Shown: positions 1 to 15,100 of the stretch, one piece after another
Layout: each line of letters begins with the position of its first letter
How positions within the stretch are numbered: position 1 is the first letter of the stretch
Source of the DNA: Chrysogorgia sp. JL179-B06
Taxonomy: Eukaryota; Cnidaria; Anthozoa; Scleralcyonacea; Chrysogorgiidae
Assembly: GCA_035772405.1 (NCBI GenBank)
Contig: JAYKKM010000498.1
Coordinates: forward strand, 554,001 to 618,000
DNA length: 64,000 nucleotides
Direction of reading: 5' to 3'
Position numbers and translations under genes: made by a program
The notes under the pieces: model-generated
What the model saw: only the letters and a program-made list of their open reading frames with translations
What the model was told of the DNA's origin: nothing
Database searches by the model: none

Positions 1-3000
1 GTAGGAATGGTTGGTCTATTCACTGTTGTTTCTGTAGGAATGGTTGGTCTATTGACTGTTGTTTCTGTAGGAATGGTTGGTCTATTCACTGTTGTTTCTG
101 TAGGCATGGTTGGTCTCTTTACTGTTGTTTCTGTAGGCATGGTTGGTCTCTTTACTGTTGTTTCTGTAGGCATGGTTGGTCTATTCACGGTTGTTTCTGT
201 AGGCATGGTTGGTCCATTAACTGTTGTTTCTGTAGGCATGGTTGGTCTATTCACTGTTGTTTCTGTAGGCATGGTTGGTCTCTTTACTGTTGTTTCTGTA
301 GGCATGGTTGGTCTATTCACGGTTGTTTCTGTAGGCATGGTTGGTCCATTAACTGTTGTTTCTGTAGGCATGGTTGGTTTATTCACTGTTGTTTCTGTAG
401 GCATGGTTGGTTTATTCACTATTATTTCTGTAGGCATGGTTGGTGTATTCACTGCTGTTTCTGTAGGCATGGTTGGTTTATTCACTGTTGTTTCTGTAGG
501 CATGGTTGGTTTATTCACTGTTGCTTCTGTAGGCATGGTTGGTATATTCACTGTTGTTTCTGTAGGCATGGTTGGTCTATTCACTGTTGTTTCTGTAGGC
601 ATGGTTGGTCTATTCACTGTTTCTGTAGGCATGGTTGGTCTATTCACTGTTGTTTCTGTAGGAATGGTTGGTCTATTCACTGTTGTTTCTGTAGGCATGG
701 TTGGTCTATTCACTGTTGTTTCTGTAGGTATGGTTGGTTTATTCACTGTTGTTTCTGTAGGCATGGTTGGTTTATTCACTGTTGTTTCTGTAGGCATGGT
801 TGGTTTATTCACTGTTGTTTTTGTAGGTATGGTTGGTTTATTCACTGTTGCTTCTGTAGGCATGGTTGGTATATTCACTGTTGTTTCTGTAGGTATGGTT
901 GGTATATTCACTGTTGTTTCTGTAGGCATGGTTGGTCTATTCACTGTTGTTTCTGTAGGCATGGTTGGTCTATTCACTGTTGTTTCTGTAGGAATGGTTG
1001 GTCTATTCACTGTTGTTTCTGTAGGCATGGTTGGTCTATTCACTGTTGTTTCTGTAGGTATGGTTGGTTTATTCACTGTTGTTTCTGTAGGCATGGTTGG
1101 TTTATTCACTGTTGTTTCTGTAGGCATGGTTGGTTTATTCACTGTTGTTTCTGTAGGCATGGTTGGTTTATTCAGTGCTGTTTCTGTAGGCATGGTTGGT
1201 TTATTCAGTGCTGTTTCTGTAGGCATGGTTGGTTTATTCACTGTTGTTTCTGTAGGCATGGTTGGTTTATTCACTGTTGCTTCTGTAGGCATGGTTGGTA
1301 TATTCACTGTTGTTTCTGTAGGCATGGTTGGTCTATTCACTGTTGTTTCTGTAGGCATGGTTGGTCTATTCACTGTTTCTGTAGGCATGGTTGGTCTATT
1401 CACTGTTTCTGTAGGCATGGTTGGTCTATTCACTGTTGTTTCTGTAGGAATGGTTGGTCTATTCACTGTTGTTTCTGTAGGCATGGTTGGTCTATTCACT
1501 GTTGTTTCTGTAGGTATGGTTGGTTTATTCACTGTTGTTTCTGTAGGCATGGTTGGTTTATTCACTGTTGTTTCTGTAGGCATGGTTGGTTTATTCACTG
1601 TTGCTTCTGTAGGCATGGTTGGTCTATTCACTGTTTCTGTAGGAAGGTTGGTCTATTCACTGTTGTTTCTGTAGGCATGGTTGGTCTATTCACTGTTGTT
1701 TCTGTAGGTATGGTTGGTTTATTCACTGTTGTTTCTGTAGGCATGGTTGGTTTATTCACTGTTGTTTCTGTAGGCATGGTTGGTTTATTCACTGTTGTTT
1801 TTGTAGGTATGGTTGGTTTATTCACTGTTGCTTCTGTAGGCATGGTTGGTATATTCACTGTTGTTTCTGTAGGCATGGTTGGTCTATTCACTATTGTTTC
1901 TGTAGGCATGGTTGGTCTATTCACTGTTGTTTCTGTAGGAATGGTTGGTCTATTCACTGTTGTTTCTGTAGGCATGGTTGGTCTATTCACTGTTGTTTCT
2001 GTAGGTATGGTTGGTTTATTCACTGTTGTTTCTGTAGGCATGGTTGGTTTATTCACTGTTGTTTCTGTAGGCATGGTTGGTTTATTCACTGTTGTTTCTG
2101 TAGGCATGGTTGGTTTATTCACTGTTGTTTCTGTAGGCATGGTTGGTATATTCACTGTTGTTTCTGTAGGCATGGTTGGTTTATTCACTGTTGTTTCTGT
2201 AGGCATGGTTTGTCTATTCACTGCTGTTTCTGTAGGCATGGTTGGTTTATTCAGTGCTGTTTCTGTAGGCATGGTTGGTTTATTCACTGTTGTTTCTGTA
2301 GGCATGGTTGGTCTATTCACTGTTGTTTCTGTAGGTATGGTTGGTCTATTCGCTGTTGTTTCTGTAGGCATGGTTTGTATATTCACTGTTGTTTCTGTAG
2401 GCATAGTTTGTCTATTCACTGCTGTTTCTGTAGGCATGGTTGGTTTATTCACTATTATTTCTGTAGGCATGGTTGGTTTATTCAGTGCTGTTTCTGTAGG
2501 CATGGTTGGTTTATTCAGTGCTGTTTCTGTAGGCATGGTTGGTTTATTCACTGTTGTTTCTGTAGGTATGGTTGGGCTATTCGCTGTTGTTTCTGTAGGC
2601 ATGGTTTTGTATATTCACTGTTGTTTCTGTAGGCATAGTTTGTCTATTCACTGCTGTTTCTGTAGGCATGGTTGGTTTATTCACTATTATTTCTGTAGGC
2701 ATGGTTGGTTTATTCAGTGCTGTTTTTGTAGGCATGGTTGGTTTATTCACTGTTGTTTCTGTAGGCATGGTTGGTCTATTCACTGTTGTTTCTGTAGGTA
2801 TGGTTGGTTTATTCACTGTTGTTTATGTAGGCATGGTTGGTTTATTCACTGTTGTTTCTGTAGGCATGGTTGGTTTATTCACTGTTGTTTCTGTAGGCAT
2901 GGTTGGTATATTCACTGTTGTTTCTGTAGGCATGGTTGGTTTATTCACTGTTGTTTCTGTAGGCATGGTTTGTCTATTCACTGCTGTTTCTGTAGGCATG

Positions 3001-6000
3001 GTTGGTTTATTCAGTGCTGTTTCTGTAGGCATGGTTGGTTTATTCACTGTTGTTTCTGTAGGTATGGTTGGTCTATTCGCTGTTGTTTCTGTAGGCATGG
3101 TTTGTATATTCACTGTTGTTTCTGTAGGCATGGTTTGTCTATTCACTGCTGTTTCTGTAGGCATGGTTGGTTTATTCACTGGTGTTTCTGTAGGCATGGT
3201 TGGTTTATTCACTGCTGTTTCTGTAGGCATGGTTGGTTTATTCACTGTTGCTTCTGTAGGCATGGTTGGTATATTCACTGTTGTTTCTGTAGGCATGGTT
3301 GGTCTATTCACTGTTGTTTCTGTAGGCATGGTTGGTCTATTCACTGTTGTTTCTGTAGGCATGGTTGGTCTATTCACTGTTGTTTCTGTAGGTATGGTTG
3401 GTATATTCACTGTTGTTTCTGTAGGCATGGTTGGTTTATTCACTGTTGTTTCTGTAGGCATGGTTGGTCTATTCGCTGTTGTTTCTGTAGGCATGGTTGG
3501 TTTATTCACTATTATTTCTGTAGGCATGGTTGGTTTATTCAGTGCTGTTTCTGTAGGCATGGTTGGTATGTTCACTGTTGTTTCTGTAGGCATGGTTGGT
3601 ATATTCACTGTTTGTTTCTGTAGGCATGGTTGGTCTATTCACTGTTGTTTCTGTAGGCATGGTTTGTCTATTCACTGCTGTTTCTGTAGGCATGGTTGGT
3701 TTATTCAGTGCTGTTTCTGTAGGCATGGTTGGTTTATTCACTGTTGTTTCTGTAGGCATGGTTGGTCTATTCGCTGTTGTTTCTGTAGGCATGGTTGGTT
3801 TATTCACTATTATTTCTGTAGGCATGGTTGGTTTATTCAGTGCTGTTTCTGTAGGCATGGTTGGTATGTTCACTGTTGTTTCTGTAGGCATGGTTGGTAT
3901 ATTCACTGTTGTTTCTGTAGGCATGGTTGGTCTATTCACTGTTGTTTCTGTAGGAATGGTTGGTCTATTCACTGTTGTTTCTGTAGGAATGGTTGGTCTA
4001 TTGACTGTTGTTTCTATAGGCGTGGTTTGTCTATTCACTGCTGTTTCTGTGGGCATGGTTGGTATATTCACTGTTGTTTCTGTAGGCATGGTTGGTCTAT
4101 TCACTGTTGTTTCTGTAGGAATGGTTGGTCTATTCACTGTTGTTTCTGTAGGCATGGTTGGTCTATTCACTGTTGTTTCTGTAGATATGGTTGGTTTATT
4201 CACTGTTGTTTCTGTAGGCATGGTTGGTTTATTCACTGTTGTTTCTGTAGGCATGGTTAGTATATTCACTGTTGTTTCTGTAGGCATGGTTGGTTTATTC
4301 ACTGTTGTTTCTGTAGGCATGGTTTGTCTATTCACTGCTGTTTCTGTAGGCATGGTTGGTTTATTCAGTGCTGTTTCTGTAGGCATGGTTGGTTTATTCA
4401 CTGTTGTTTCTGTAGGCATGGTTGGTCTATTCACTGTTGTTTCTGTGGTATGGTTGGTTGGTATTCGCTGTTGTTTCTGTAGGCATGGTTGGTATATTCA
4501 CTACTGTTGTTTCTGTAGGCATGGTTTGTCTATTCACTGCTGTTTCTGTAGGCATGGTTGGTTTATTCACTATTATTTCTGTAGGCATGGTTGGTTTATT
4601 CAGTGCTGTTTCTGTAGGCATGGTTGGTTTATTCACTGTTGTTTCTGTAGGCATGGTTGGTCTATTCACTGTTGTTTCTGTAGGCATGGTTGGTCTATTC
4701 ACTGTTGTTTCTGTAGGCATGGTTGGTCTATTCACTGTTGTTTCTGTAGGAATGGTTGGTCTATTCACTGTTGTTTCTGTAGGAATGGTTGGTCTATTGA
4801 CTGTTGTTTCTGTAGGAATGGTTGGTCTCTTTACTGTTGTTTCTGTAGCATGGTTGGTCTATTCACGGTTGTTTCAGTAGGCATGGTTGGTCCATTAACT
4901 GTTGTTTCTGTAGGCATGGTTGGTCTATTCACTGTTGTTTCTGTAGGCATGGTTGGTCTATTCACTGTTGTTTCTGTAGGAATGGTTGGTCTATTCACTG
5001 TTGTTTCTGTAGGAATGGTTGGTCTATTGACTGTTGTTTCTGTAGGAATGGTTGGTCTCTTTACTGTTGTTTCTGTAGGCATGGTTGGTTGGTCTATTCA
5101 CGGTTGTTTCAGTAGGCATGGTTGGTCCATTAACTGTTGTTTCTGTAGGCATGGTTGGTCTATTCACTGTTGTTTCTGTAGGCATGGTTGGTCTATTCAT
5201 TGGTTGGTCTATTCACTGTTGTTTCTGTAGGAATGGTTGGTCTATTCACTGTTGTTTCTGTAGGAATGGTTGGTCTATTGACTGTTGTTTCTGTAGGAAT
5301 GGTTGGTCTATTCACTGTTGTTTCTGTTGGTGTAGGCATGGTTGGTCTCTTTACTGTTGTTTCTGTAGGCATGGTTGTCTATTCACGTTGTTTCTGTAGG
5401 CATGGTTGGTCTAGCATGGTTGGTCCATTAACTGTTGTTTCTGTAGGCATGGTTGGTTTATTCACTGTTGTTTCTGTAGGCATGGTTGGTCTATTCACGG
5501 TTGTTTCAGTAGGCATGGTTGGTCCATTAACTGTTGTTTCTGTAGGCATGGTTGGTCTATTCACTGTTGTTTCTGTAGGCATGGTTGGTTTATTCACTGT
5601 TGTTTCTGTAGGCATGGTTGGTCCATTAACTGTTGTTTCTGTAGGCATGGTTGGTTTATTCACTGTTGTTTCTGTAGGCATGGTTGGTTTATTCACTATT
5701 ATTTCTGTAGGCATGGTTGGTGTATTCACTGCTGTTTCTGTAGGCATGGTTGGTTTATTCACTGTTGTTTCTGTAGGCATGGTTGGTTTATTCACTGTTG
5801 CTTCTGTAGGCATGGTTGGTATATTCACTGTTGTTTCTGTAGGCATGGTTGGTCTATTCACTGTTGTTTCTGTAGGCATGGTTGGTCTATTCACTGTTTC
5901 TGTAGGCATGGTTGGTCTATTCACTGTTGTTTCTGTAGGAATGGTTGGTCTATTCACTGTTGTTTCTGTAGGCATGGTTGGTCTATTCACTGTTGTTTCT

Positions 6001-6307
6001 GTAGGTATGGTTGGTTTATTCACTGTTGTTTCTGTAGGCATGGTTGGTTTATTCACTGTTGTTTCTGTAGGCATGGTTCGTTTATTCACTGTTGTTTTTG
6101 TAGGTATGGTTGGTTTATTCACTGTTGCTTCTGTAGGCATGGTTGGTATATTCACTGTTGTTTCTGTAGGTATGGTTGGTATATTCACTGTTGTTTCTGT
6201 AGGCATGGTTGGTCTATTCACTGTTGTTTCTGTAGGCATGGTTGGTCTATTCACTGTTGTTTCTGTAGGAATGGTTGGTCTATTCACTGTTGTTTCTGTA
6301 GGCATGG

Positions 6308-9300
6308 TTGGTCTATTCACTGTTGTTTTCTGTAGGTATGGTTGGTTTATTCACTGTTGTTTCTGTAGGCATGGTTGGTTTATTCACTGTTGTTTCTGTA
6401 GGCATGGTTGGTTTATTCACTGTTGTTTCTGTAGGCATGGTTGGTTTATTCACTGTTGTTTCTGTAGGCATGGTTGGTATATTCACTGTTGTTTCTGTAG
6501 GCATGGTTGGTTTATTCACTGTTGTTTCTGTAGGCATGGTTTGTCTATTCACTGCTGTTTCTGTAGGCATGGTTGGTTTATTCAGTGCTGTTTCTGTAGG
6601 CATGGTTAGTTTATTCACTGTTGTTTCTGTAGGCATGGTTGGTCTATTCACTGTTGTTTCTGTAGGTATGGTTGGTCTATTCGCTGTTGTTTCTGTAGGC
6701 ATGGTTTGTATATTCACTGTTGTTTCTGTAGGCATGGTTTGTCTATTCACTGCTTTTTCTGTAGGCATGGTTGGTTTATTCAGTGCTGTTTCTGTAGGCA
6801 TGGTTGGTTTATTCACTGTTGTTTCTGTAGGCATGGTTGGTTTATTCACTGTTGCTTCTGTAGGCATGGTTGGTATATTCACTGTTGTTTCTGTAGGTAT
6901 GGTTGGTATATTCACTGTTGTTTCTGTAGGCATGGTTGGTCTATTCACTGTTGTTTCTGTAGGCATGGTTGGTCTATTCACTGTTGTTTCTGTAGGAATG
7001 GTTGGTCTATTCACTGTTGTTTCTGTAGGCATGGTTGGTCTATTCACTGTTGTTTCTGTAGGTATGGTTGGTTTATTCACTGTTGTTTCTGTAGGCATGG
7101 TTGGTTTATTCACTGTTGTTTCTGTAGGCATGGTTGGTTTATTCACTGTTGTTTCTGTAGGCATGGTTGGTTTATTCACTGTTGTTTCTGTAGGCATGGT
7201 TGGTATATTCACTGTTGTTTCTGTAGGCATGGTTGGTTTATTCACTGTTGTTTCTGTAGGCATGGTTTGTCTATTCACTGCTGTTTCTGTAGGCATGGTT
7301 GGTTTATTCAGTGCTGTTTCTGTAGGCATGGTTAGTTTATTCACTGTTGTTTCTGTAGGCATGGTTGGTCTATTCACTGTTGTTTCTGTAGGTATGGTTG
7401 GTTTATTCACTGTTGTTTCTGTAGGCATGGTTGGTCTATTCACTGTTGTTTCTGTAGGCATGGTTGGTCTATTCACTGTTGTTTCTGTAGGCATGGTTGG
7501 TTTATTCACTGTTTCTGTAGGCATGGTTGGTCTATTCACTGTTGTTTCTGTAGGAATGGTTGGTCTATTCACTGTTGTTTCTGTAGGCATGGTTGGTCTA
7601 TTCACTGTTGTTTCTGTAGGTATGGTTGGTTTATTCACTGTTGTTTCTGTAGGCATGGTTGGTTTATTCACTGTTGTTTCTGTAGGCATGGTTGGTTTAT
7701 TCACTGTTGCTTCTGTAGGCATGGTTGGTCTATTCACTGTTTCTGTAGGAATGGTTGGTCTATTCACTGTTGTTTCTGTAGGCATGGTTGGTCTATTCAC
7801 TGTTGTTTCTGTAGGTATGGTTGGTTTATTCACTGTTGTTTCTGTAGGCATGGTTGGTTTATTCACTGTTGTTTCTGTAGGCATGGTTGGTTTATTCACT
7901 GTTGTTTTTGTAGGTATGGTTGGTTTATTCACTGTTGCTTCTGTAGGCATGGTTGGTATATTCACTGTTGTTTCTGTAGGCATGGTTGGTCTATTCACTA
8001 TTGTTTCTGTAGGCATGGTTGGTCTATTCACTGTTGTTTCTGTAGGAATGGTTGGTCTATTCACTGTTGTTTCTGTAGGCATGGTTGGTCTATTCACTGT
8101 TGTTTCTGTAGGTATGGTTGGTTTATTCACTGTTGTTTCTGTAGGCATGGTTGGTTTATTCACTGTTGTTTCTGTAGGCATGGTTGGTTTATTCACTGTT
8201 GTTTCTGTAGGCATGGTTGGTTTATTCACTGTTGTTTCTGTAGGCATGGTTGGTATATTCACTGTTGTTTCTGTAGGCATGGTTGGTTTATTCACTGTTG
8301 TTTCTGTAGGCATGGTTTGTCTATTCACTGCTGTTTCTGTAGGCATGGTTGGTTTATTCAGTGCTGTTTCTGTAGGCATGGTTGGTTTATTCACTGTTGT
8401 TTCTGTAGGCATGGTTGGTCTATTCACTGTTGTTTCTGTAGGTATGGTTGGTCTATTCGCTGTTGTTTCTGTAGGCATGGTTTGTATATTCACTGTTGTT
8501 TCTGTAGGCATAGTTTGTCTATTCACTGCTGTTTCTGTAGGCATGGTTGGTCCATTAACTGTTGTTTCTGTAGGCATGGTTGGTTTATTCACTGTTGTTT
8601 CTGTAGGCATGGTTGGTTTATTCACTATTATTTCTGTAGGCATGGTTGGTGTATTCACTGCTGTTTCTGTAGGCATGGTTGGTTTATTCACTGTTGTTTC
8701 TGTAGGCATGGTTGGTTTATTCACTGTTGCTTCTGTAGGCATGGTTGGTATATTCACTGTTGTTTCTGTAGGCATGGTTGGTCTATTCACTGTTGTTTAT
8801 GTAGGCATGGTTGGTCTATTCACTGTTGTTTCTGTAGGAATGGTTGGTCTATTCACTGTTGTTTCTGTAGGCATGGTGGGTCTATTCACTGTTGTTTCTG
8901 TAGGTATGGTTGGTTTATTCACTGTTGTTTCTGTAGGCATGGTTGGTTTATTCACTGTTGTTTCTGTAGGCATGGTTGGTTTATTCACTGTTGTTTTTGT
9001 AGGTATGGTTGGTTTATTCACTGTTGCTTCTGTAGGCATGGTTGGTATATTCACTGTTGTTTCTGTAGGTATGGTTGGTATATTCACTGTTGTTTCTGTA
9101 GGCATGGTTGGTCTATTCACTGTTGTTTCTGTAGGCATGGTTGGTCTATTCACTGTTGTTTCTGTAGGAATGGTTGGTCTATTCACTGTTGTTTCTGTAG
9201 GCATGGTTGGTCTATTCACTGTTGTTTCTGTAGGTATGGTTGGTCTATTCACTGTTTCTGTAGGCATGGTTGGTCTATTCACTGTTGTTTCTGTAGGAAT

Positions 9301-12169
9301 GGTTGGTCTATTTACTGTTGTTTCTGTAGGCATGGTTGGTCTATTCACTGTTGTTTCTGTAGGTATGGTTGGTTTATTCACTGTTGTTTCTGTAGGCATG
9401 GTTGGTTTATTCACTGTTGTTTCTGTAGGCATGGTTGGTTTATTCACTGTTGTTTTTGTAGGTATGGTTGGTTTATTCACTGTTGCTTCTGTAGGCATGG
9501 TTGGTATATTCACTGTTGTTTCTGTAGGTATGGTTGGTATATTCACTGTTGTTTCTGTAGGCATGGTTGGTCTATTCACTGTTGTTTCTGTAGGCATGGT
9601 TGGTCTATTCACTGTTGTTTCTGTAGGCATGGTTTGTATATTCACTGTTGTTTCTGTAGGCATAGTTTGTCTATTCACTGCTGTTTCTGTAGGCATGGTT
9701 GGTTTATTCACTATTATTTCTGTAGGCATGGTTGGTTTATTCAGTGCTGTTTCTGTAGGCATGGTTGGTTTATTCAGTGCTGTTTCTGTAGGCATGGTTG
9801 GTTTATTCACTGTTGTTTCTGTAGGTATGGTTGGGCTATTCGCTGTTGTTTCTGTAGGCATGGTTTGTATATTCACTGTTGTTTCTGTAGGCATAGTTTG
9901 TCTATTCACTGCTGTTTCTGTAGGCATGGTTGGTTTATTCACTATTATTTCTGTAGGCATGGTTGGTTTATTCAGTGCTGTTTTTGTAGGCATGGTTGGT
10001 TTATTCACTGTTGTTTCTGTAGGCATGGTTGGTCTATTCACTGTTGTTTCTGTAGGTATGGTTGGTTTATTCACTGTTGTTTATGTAGGCATGGTTGGTT
10101 TATTCACTGTTGTTTCTGTAGGCATGGTTGGTTTATTCACTGTTGTTTCTGTAGGCATGGTTGGTTTATTCACTGTTGTTTCTGTAGGCATGGTTGGTTT
10201 ATTCACTGTTGTTTCTGTAGGCATGGTTGGTCTATTCACTGTTGTTTCTGTAGGAATGGTTGGTCTATTCACTGTTGTTTCTGTAGGCATGGTTGGTCTA
10301 TTCACTGTTGTTTCTGTAGGTATGGTTGGTTTATTCACTGTTGTTTCTGTAGGCATGGTTGGTTTATTCACTGTTGTTTCTGTAGGTATGGTTGGTTTAT
10401 TCACTGTTGTTTATGTAGGCATGGTTGGTTTATTCACTGTTGTTTCTGTAGGCATGGTTGGTTTATTCACTGTTGTTTCTGTAGGCATGGTTGGTATATT
10501 CACTGTTGTTTCTGTAGGCATGGTTGGTTTATTCACTGTTGTTTCTGTAGGCATGGTTTGTCTATTCACTGCTGTTTCTGTAGGCATGGTTGGTTTATTC
10601 AGTGCTGTTTCTGTAGGCATGGTTGGTTTATTCACTGTTGTTTCTGTAGGTATGGTTGGTCTATTCGCTGTTGTTTCTGTAGGCATGGTTTGTTTATTCA
10701 CTGTTGTTTCTGTAGGCATGGTTGGTCTATTCACTGTTGTTTCTGTAGGCATGGTTGGTTTATTCACTGTTGTTTCTGTAGGCATGGTTGGTTTATTCAC
10801 TGTTGTTTCTGTAGGCATGGTTGGTTTATTCACTGTTGTTTCTGTAGGCATGGTTGGTTTATTCACTGTTGTTTCTGTAGGCATGGTTGGTTTATTCACT
10901 GTTGTTTCTGTAGGCATGGTTGGTCTATTCACTGTTGTTTCTGTAGGCATGGTTGGTCTATTCACTGTTGTTTCTGTAGGCATGGTTGGTTTATTCACTG
11001 TTGTTTCTGTAGGCATGGTTGGTTTATTCACTGTTGTTTCTGTAGGCATGGTTGGTTTATTCACTGTTGTTTCTGTAGGCATGGTTGGTTTATTCACTGT
11101 TGTTTCTATAGGCATGGTTGGTTTATTCACTGTTGTTTCTGTAGGCATGGTTGGTTTATTCACTGTTGTTTCTGTAGGCATGGTTGGTTTATTCACTGTT
11201 GTTTCTGTAGGCATGGTTGGTTTATTCACTGTTGTTTCTGTAGGCAATGGTTGGTTTATTCACTGTTGTTTCTATAGGCATGGTTGGTTTATTCACTGTT
11301 GTTTCTGTAGGCATGGTTGGTTTATTCACTGTTGTTTCTGTAGGAATGGTTGGTTTATTCACTGTTGTTTCTGTAGGCATGGTTGGTTTATTCACTGTTG
11401 TTTCTGTAGGCATGGTTTGTCTATTCACTGTTGTTTCTGTAGGCATGGTTGGTCTCTTTACTGTTGTTTCTGTAGGCATGGTTGGTCTCTTTACTGTTGT
11501 TTCTGTAGGCATGGTTGGTCTATTCACGGTTGTTTCTGTAGGCATGGTTGGTCCATTAACTGTTGTTTCTGTAGGCATGGTTGGTCTATTCACTGTTGTT
11601 TCTGTAGGCATGGTTGGTCTCTTTACTGTTGTTTCTGTAGGCATGGTTGGTCTATTCACGGTTGTTTCTGTAGGCATGGTTGGTCCATTAACTGTTGTTT
11701 CTGTAGGCATGGTTGGTTTATTCACTGTTGTTTCTGTAGGCATGGTTGGTTTATTCACTATTATTTCTGTAGGCATGGTTGGTGTATTCACTGCTGTTTC
11801 TGTAGGCATGGTTGGTTTATTCACTGTTGTTTCTGTAGGCATGGTTGGTTTATTCACTGTTGCTTCTGTAGGCATGGTTGGTATATTCACTGTTGTTTCT
11901 GTAGGCATGGTTGGTCTATTCACTGTTGTTTATGTAGGCATGGTTGGTCTATTCACTGTTGTTTCTGTAGGAATGGTTGGTCTATTCACTGTTGTTTCTG
12001 TAGGCATGGTTGGTCTATTCACTGTTGTTTCTGTAGGTATGGTTGGTTTATTCACTGTTGTTTCTGTAGGCATGGTTGGTTTATTCACTGTTGTTTCTGT
12101 AGGCATGGTTGGTTTATTCACTGTTGTTTTTGTAGGTATGGTTGGTATAATTCACTGTTGTTTCTGTAG
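6308..12169 (+). other. Longest uninterrupted stretch of repeat frame A (1953 codons)
   Basis: This stretch reads as tandem MVGLFTVVSVG, which is rich in Val, Gly and hydrophobic residues. Variants are conservative (L/I, V/A, V/I, T/S). It switches to frame B after a one-base insertion at about 11246. There is no signal peptide, start context or flanking exon in view. I recognise no protein family. It could be a piece of an enormous repetitive protein, or simply the consequence of a unit length divisible by three. I do not call it a gene. Confidence 0.3.
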
Positions 12170-15100
12170 GTATGGTTGGTATATTCACTGTTGTTTCTGT
12201 AGGCATGGTTGGTCTATTCACTGTTGTTTCTGTAGGCATGGTTGGTCTATTCACTGTTGTTTCTGTAGGAATGGTTGGTCTATTCACTGTTGTTTCTGTA
12301 GGCATGGTTGGTCTATTCACTGTTGTTTCTGTAGGTATGGTTGGTCTATTCACTGTTTCTGTAGGCATGGTTGGTCTATTCACTGTTGTTTCTGTAGGAA
12401 TGGTTGGTCTATTCACTGTTGTTTCTGTAGGCATGGTTGGTCTATTCACTGTTGTTTCTGTAGGTATGGTTGGTTTATTCACTGTTGTTTCTGTAGGCAT
12501 GGTTGGTTTATTCACTGTTGTTTCTGTAGGCATGGTTGGTTTATTCACTGTTGTTTTGTAGGTATGGTTGGTTTATTCACTGTTGCTTCTGTAGGCATGG
12601 TTGGTATATTCACTGTTGTTTCTGTAGGTATGGTTGGTATATTCACTGTTGTTTCTGTAGGCATGGTTGGTCTATTCACTGTTGTTTCTGTAGGCATGGT
12701 TGGTCTATTCACTGTTGTTTCTGTAGGAATGGTTGGTCTATTCACTGTTGTTTCTGTAGGCATGGTTGGTCTATTCACTGTTGTTTCTGTAGGTATGGTT
12801 GGTTTATTCACTGTTGTTTCTGTAGGCATGGTTGGTTTATTCACTGTTGTTTCTGTAGGCATGGTTGGTTTATTCACTGTTGTTTCTGTAGGCATGGTTG
12901 GTTTATTCACTGTTGTTTCTGTAGGCATGGTTGGTCTATTCACTGTTGTTTCTGTAGGCATGGTTGGTCTATTCACTGTTGTTTCTGTAGGAATGGTTGG
13001 TCTATTCACTGTTGTTTCTGTAGGCATGGTTGGTCTATTCACTGTTGTTTCTGTAGGTATGGTTGGTTTATTCAATGTTTCTGTAGGCATGGTTGGTCTA
13101 TTCACTGTTGTTTCTGTAGGAATGGTTGGTCTATTCACTGTTGTTTCTGTAGGCATGGTTGGTCTATTCACTGTTGTTTCTGTAGGTATGGTTGGTTTAT
13201 TCACTGTTGTTTCTGTAGGCATGGTTGGTTTATTCACTGTTGTTTCTGTAGGCATGGTTGGTTTATTCACTGTTATTTTTGCAGGTATGGTTGGTTTATT
13301 CACTGTTGCTTCTGTAGGCATGGTTGGTATATTCACTGTTGTTTCTGTAGGTATGGTTGGTATATTCACTGTTGTTTCTGTAGGCATGGTTGGTCTATTC
13401 ACTGTTGTTTCTGTAGGCATGGTTGGTCTATTCACTGTTGTTTCTGTAGGAATGGTTGGTCTATTCACTGTTGTTTCTGTAGGCATGGTTGGTCTATTCA
13501 CTGTTGTTTCTGTAGGTATGGTTGGTTTATTCACTGTTGTTTCTGTAGGCATGGTTGGTTTATTCACTGTTGTTTCTGTAGGCATGGTTGGTTTATTCAC
13601 TGTTGTTTCTGTAGGCATGGTTGGTATATTCACTGTTGTTTCTGTAGGTATGGTTGGTATATTCACTGTTGTTTCTGTAGGCATGGTTGGTCTATTCACT
13701 GTTGTTTCTGTAGGCATGGTTGGTCTATTCACTGTTGTTTCTGTAGGAATGGTTGGTCTATTCACTGTTGTTTCTGTAGGCATGGTTGGTCTATTCACTG
13801 TTGTTTCTGTAGGTATGGTTGGTCTATTCACTGTTTCTGTAGGCATGGTTGGTCTATTCACTGTTGTTTCTGTAGGAATGGTTTGGTCTATTCACTGTTG
13901 TTTCTGTAGGCATGGTTGGTCTATTCACTGTTGTTTTCTGTAGGTATGGTTGGTTTATTCACTGTTGTTTCTGTAGGCATGGTTGGTTTATTCATTGTTG
14001 TTTCTGTAGGCATGGTTGGTTTATTCACTGTTGTTTTTGTAGGTATGGTTGGTTTATTCACTGTTGCTTCTGTAGGCATGGTTGGTATATTCACTGTTGT
14101 TTCTGTAGGTATGGTTGGTATATTCACTGTTGTTTCTGTAGGCATGGTTGGTCTATTCACTGTTGTTTCTGTAGGCATGGTTGGTCTATTCACTGTTGTT
14201 TCTGTAGGCATGGTTTGGTATATTCACTGTTGTTTCTGTAGGCATAGTTTGTCTATTCACTGCTGTTTCTGTAGGCATGGTTGGTTTATTCACTATTATT
14301 TCTGTAGGCATGGTTGGTTTATTCAGTGCTGTTTCTGTAGGCATGGTTGGTTTATTCAGTGCTGTTTCTGTAGGCATGGTTGGTTTATTCACTGTTGTTT
14401 CTGTAGGTATGGTTGGGCTATTCGCTGTTGTTTCTGTAGGCATGGTTTGTATATTCACTGTTGTTTCTGTAGGCATAGTTTGTCTATTCACTGCTGTTTC
14501 TGTAGGCATGGTTGGTTTATTCACTATTATTTCTGTAGGCATGGTTGGTTTATTCAGTGCTGTTTTTGTAGGCATGGTTGGTTTATTCACTGTTGTTTCT
14601 GTAGGCATGGTTGGTCTATTCACTGTTGTTTCTGTAGGTATGGTTGGTTTATTCACTGTTGTTTATGTAGGCATGGTCGGTTTATTCACTGTTGTTTCTG
14701 TAGGCATGGTTGGTTTATTCACTGTTGTTTCTGTAGGCATGGTTGGTATATTCACTGTTGTTTCTGTAGGCATGGTTGGTTTATTCACTGTTGTTTCTGT
14801 AGGCATGGTTTGTCTATTCACTGCTGTTTCTGTAGGCATGGTTGGTTTATTCAGTGCTGTTTCTGTAGGCATGGTTGGTTTATTCACTGTTGTTTCTGTA
14901 GGTATGGTTGGTCTATTCGCTGTTGTTTCTGTAGGCATGGTTGGTCTATTCACTGTTGTTTCTGTAGGAATGGTTGGTCTATTCACTGTTGTTTCTGTAG
15001 GCATGGTTGGTCTATTCACTGTTGTTTCTGTAGGTATGGTTGGTATATTCACTGTTGTTTCTGTAGGCATGGTTGGTTTATTCACTGTTGTTTCTGTAGG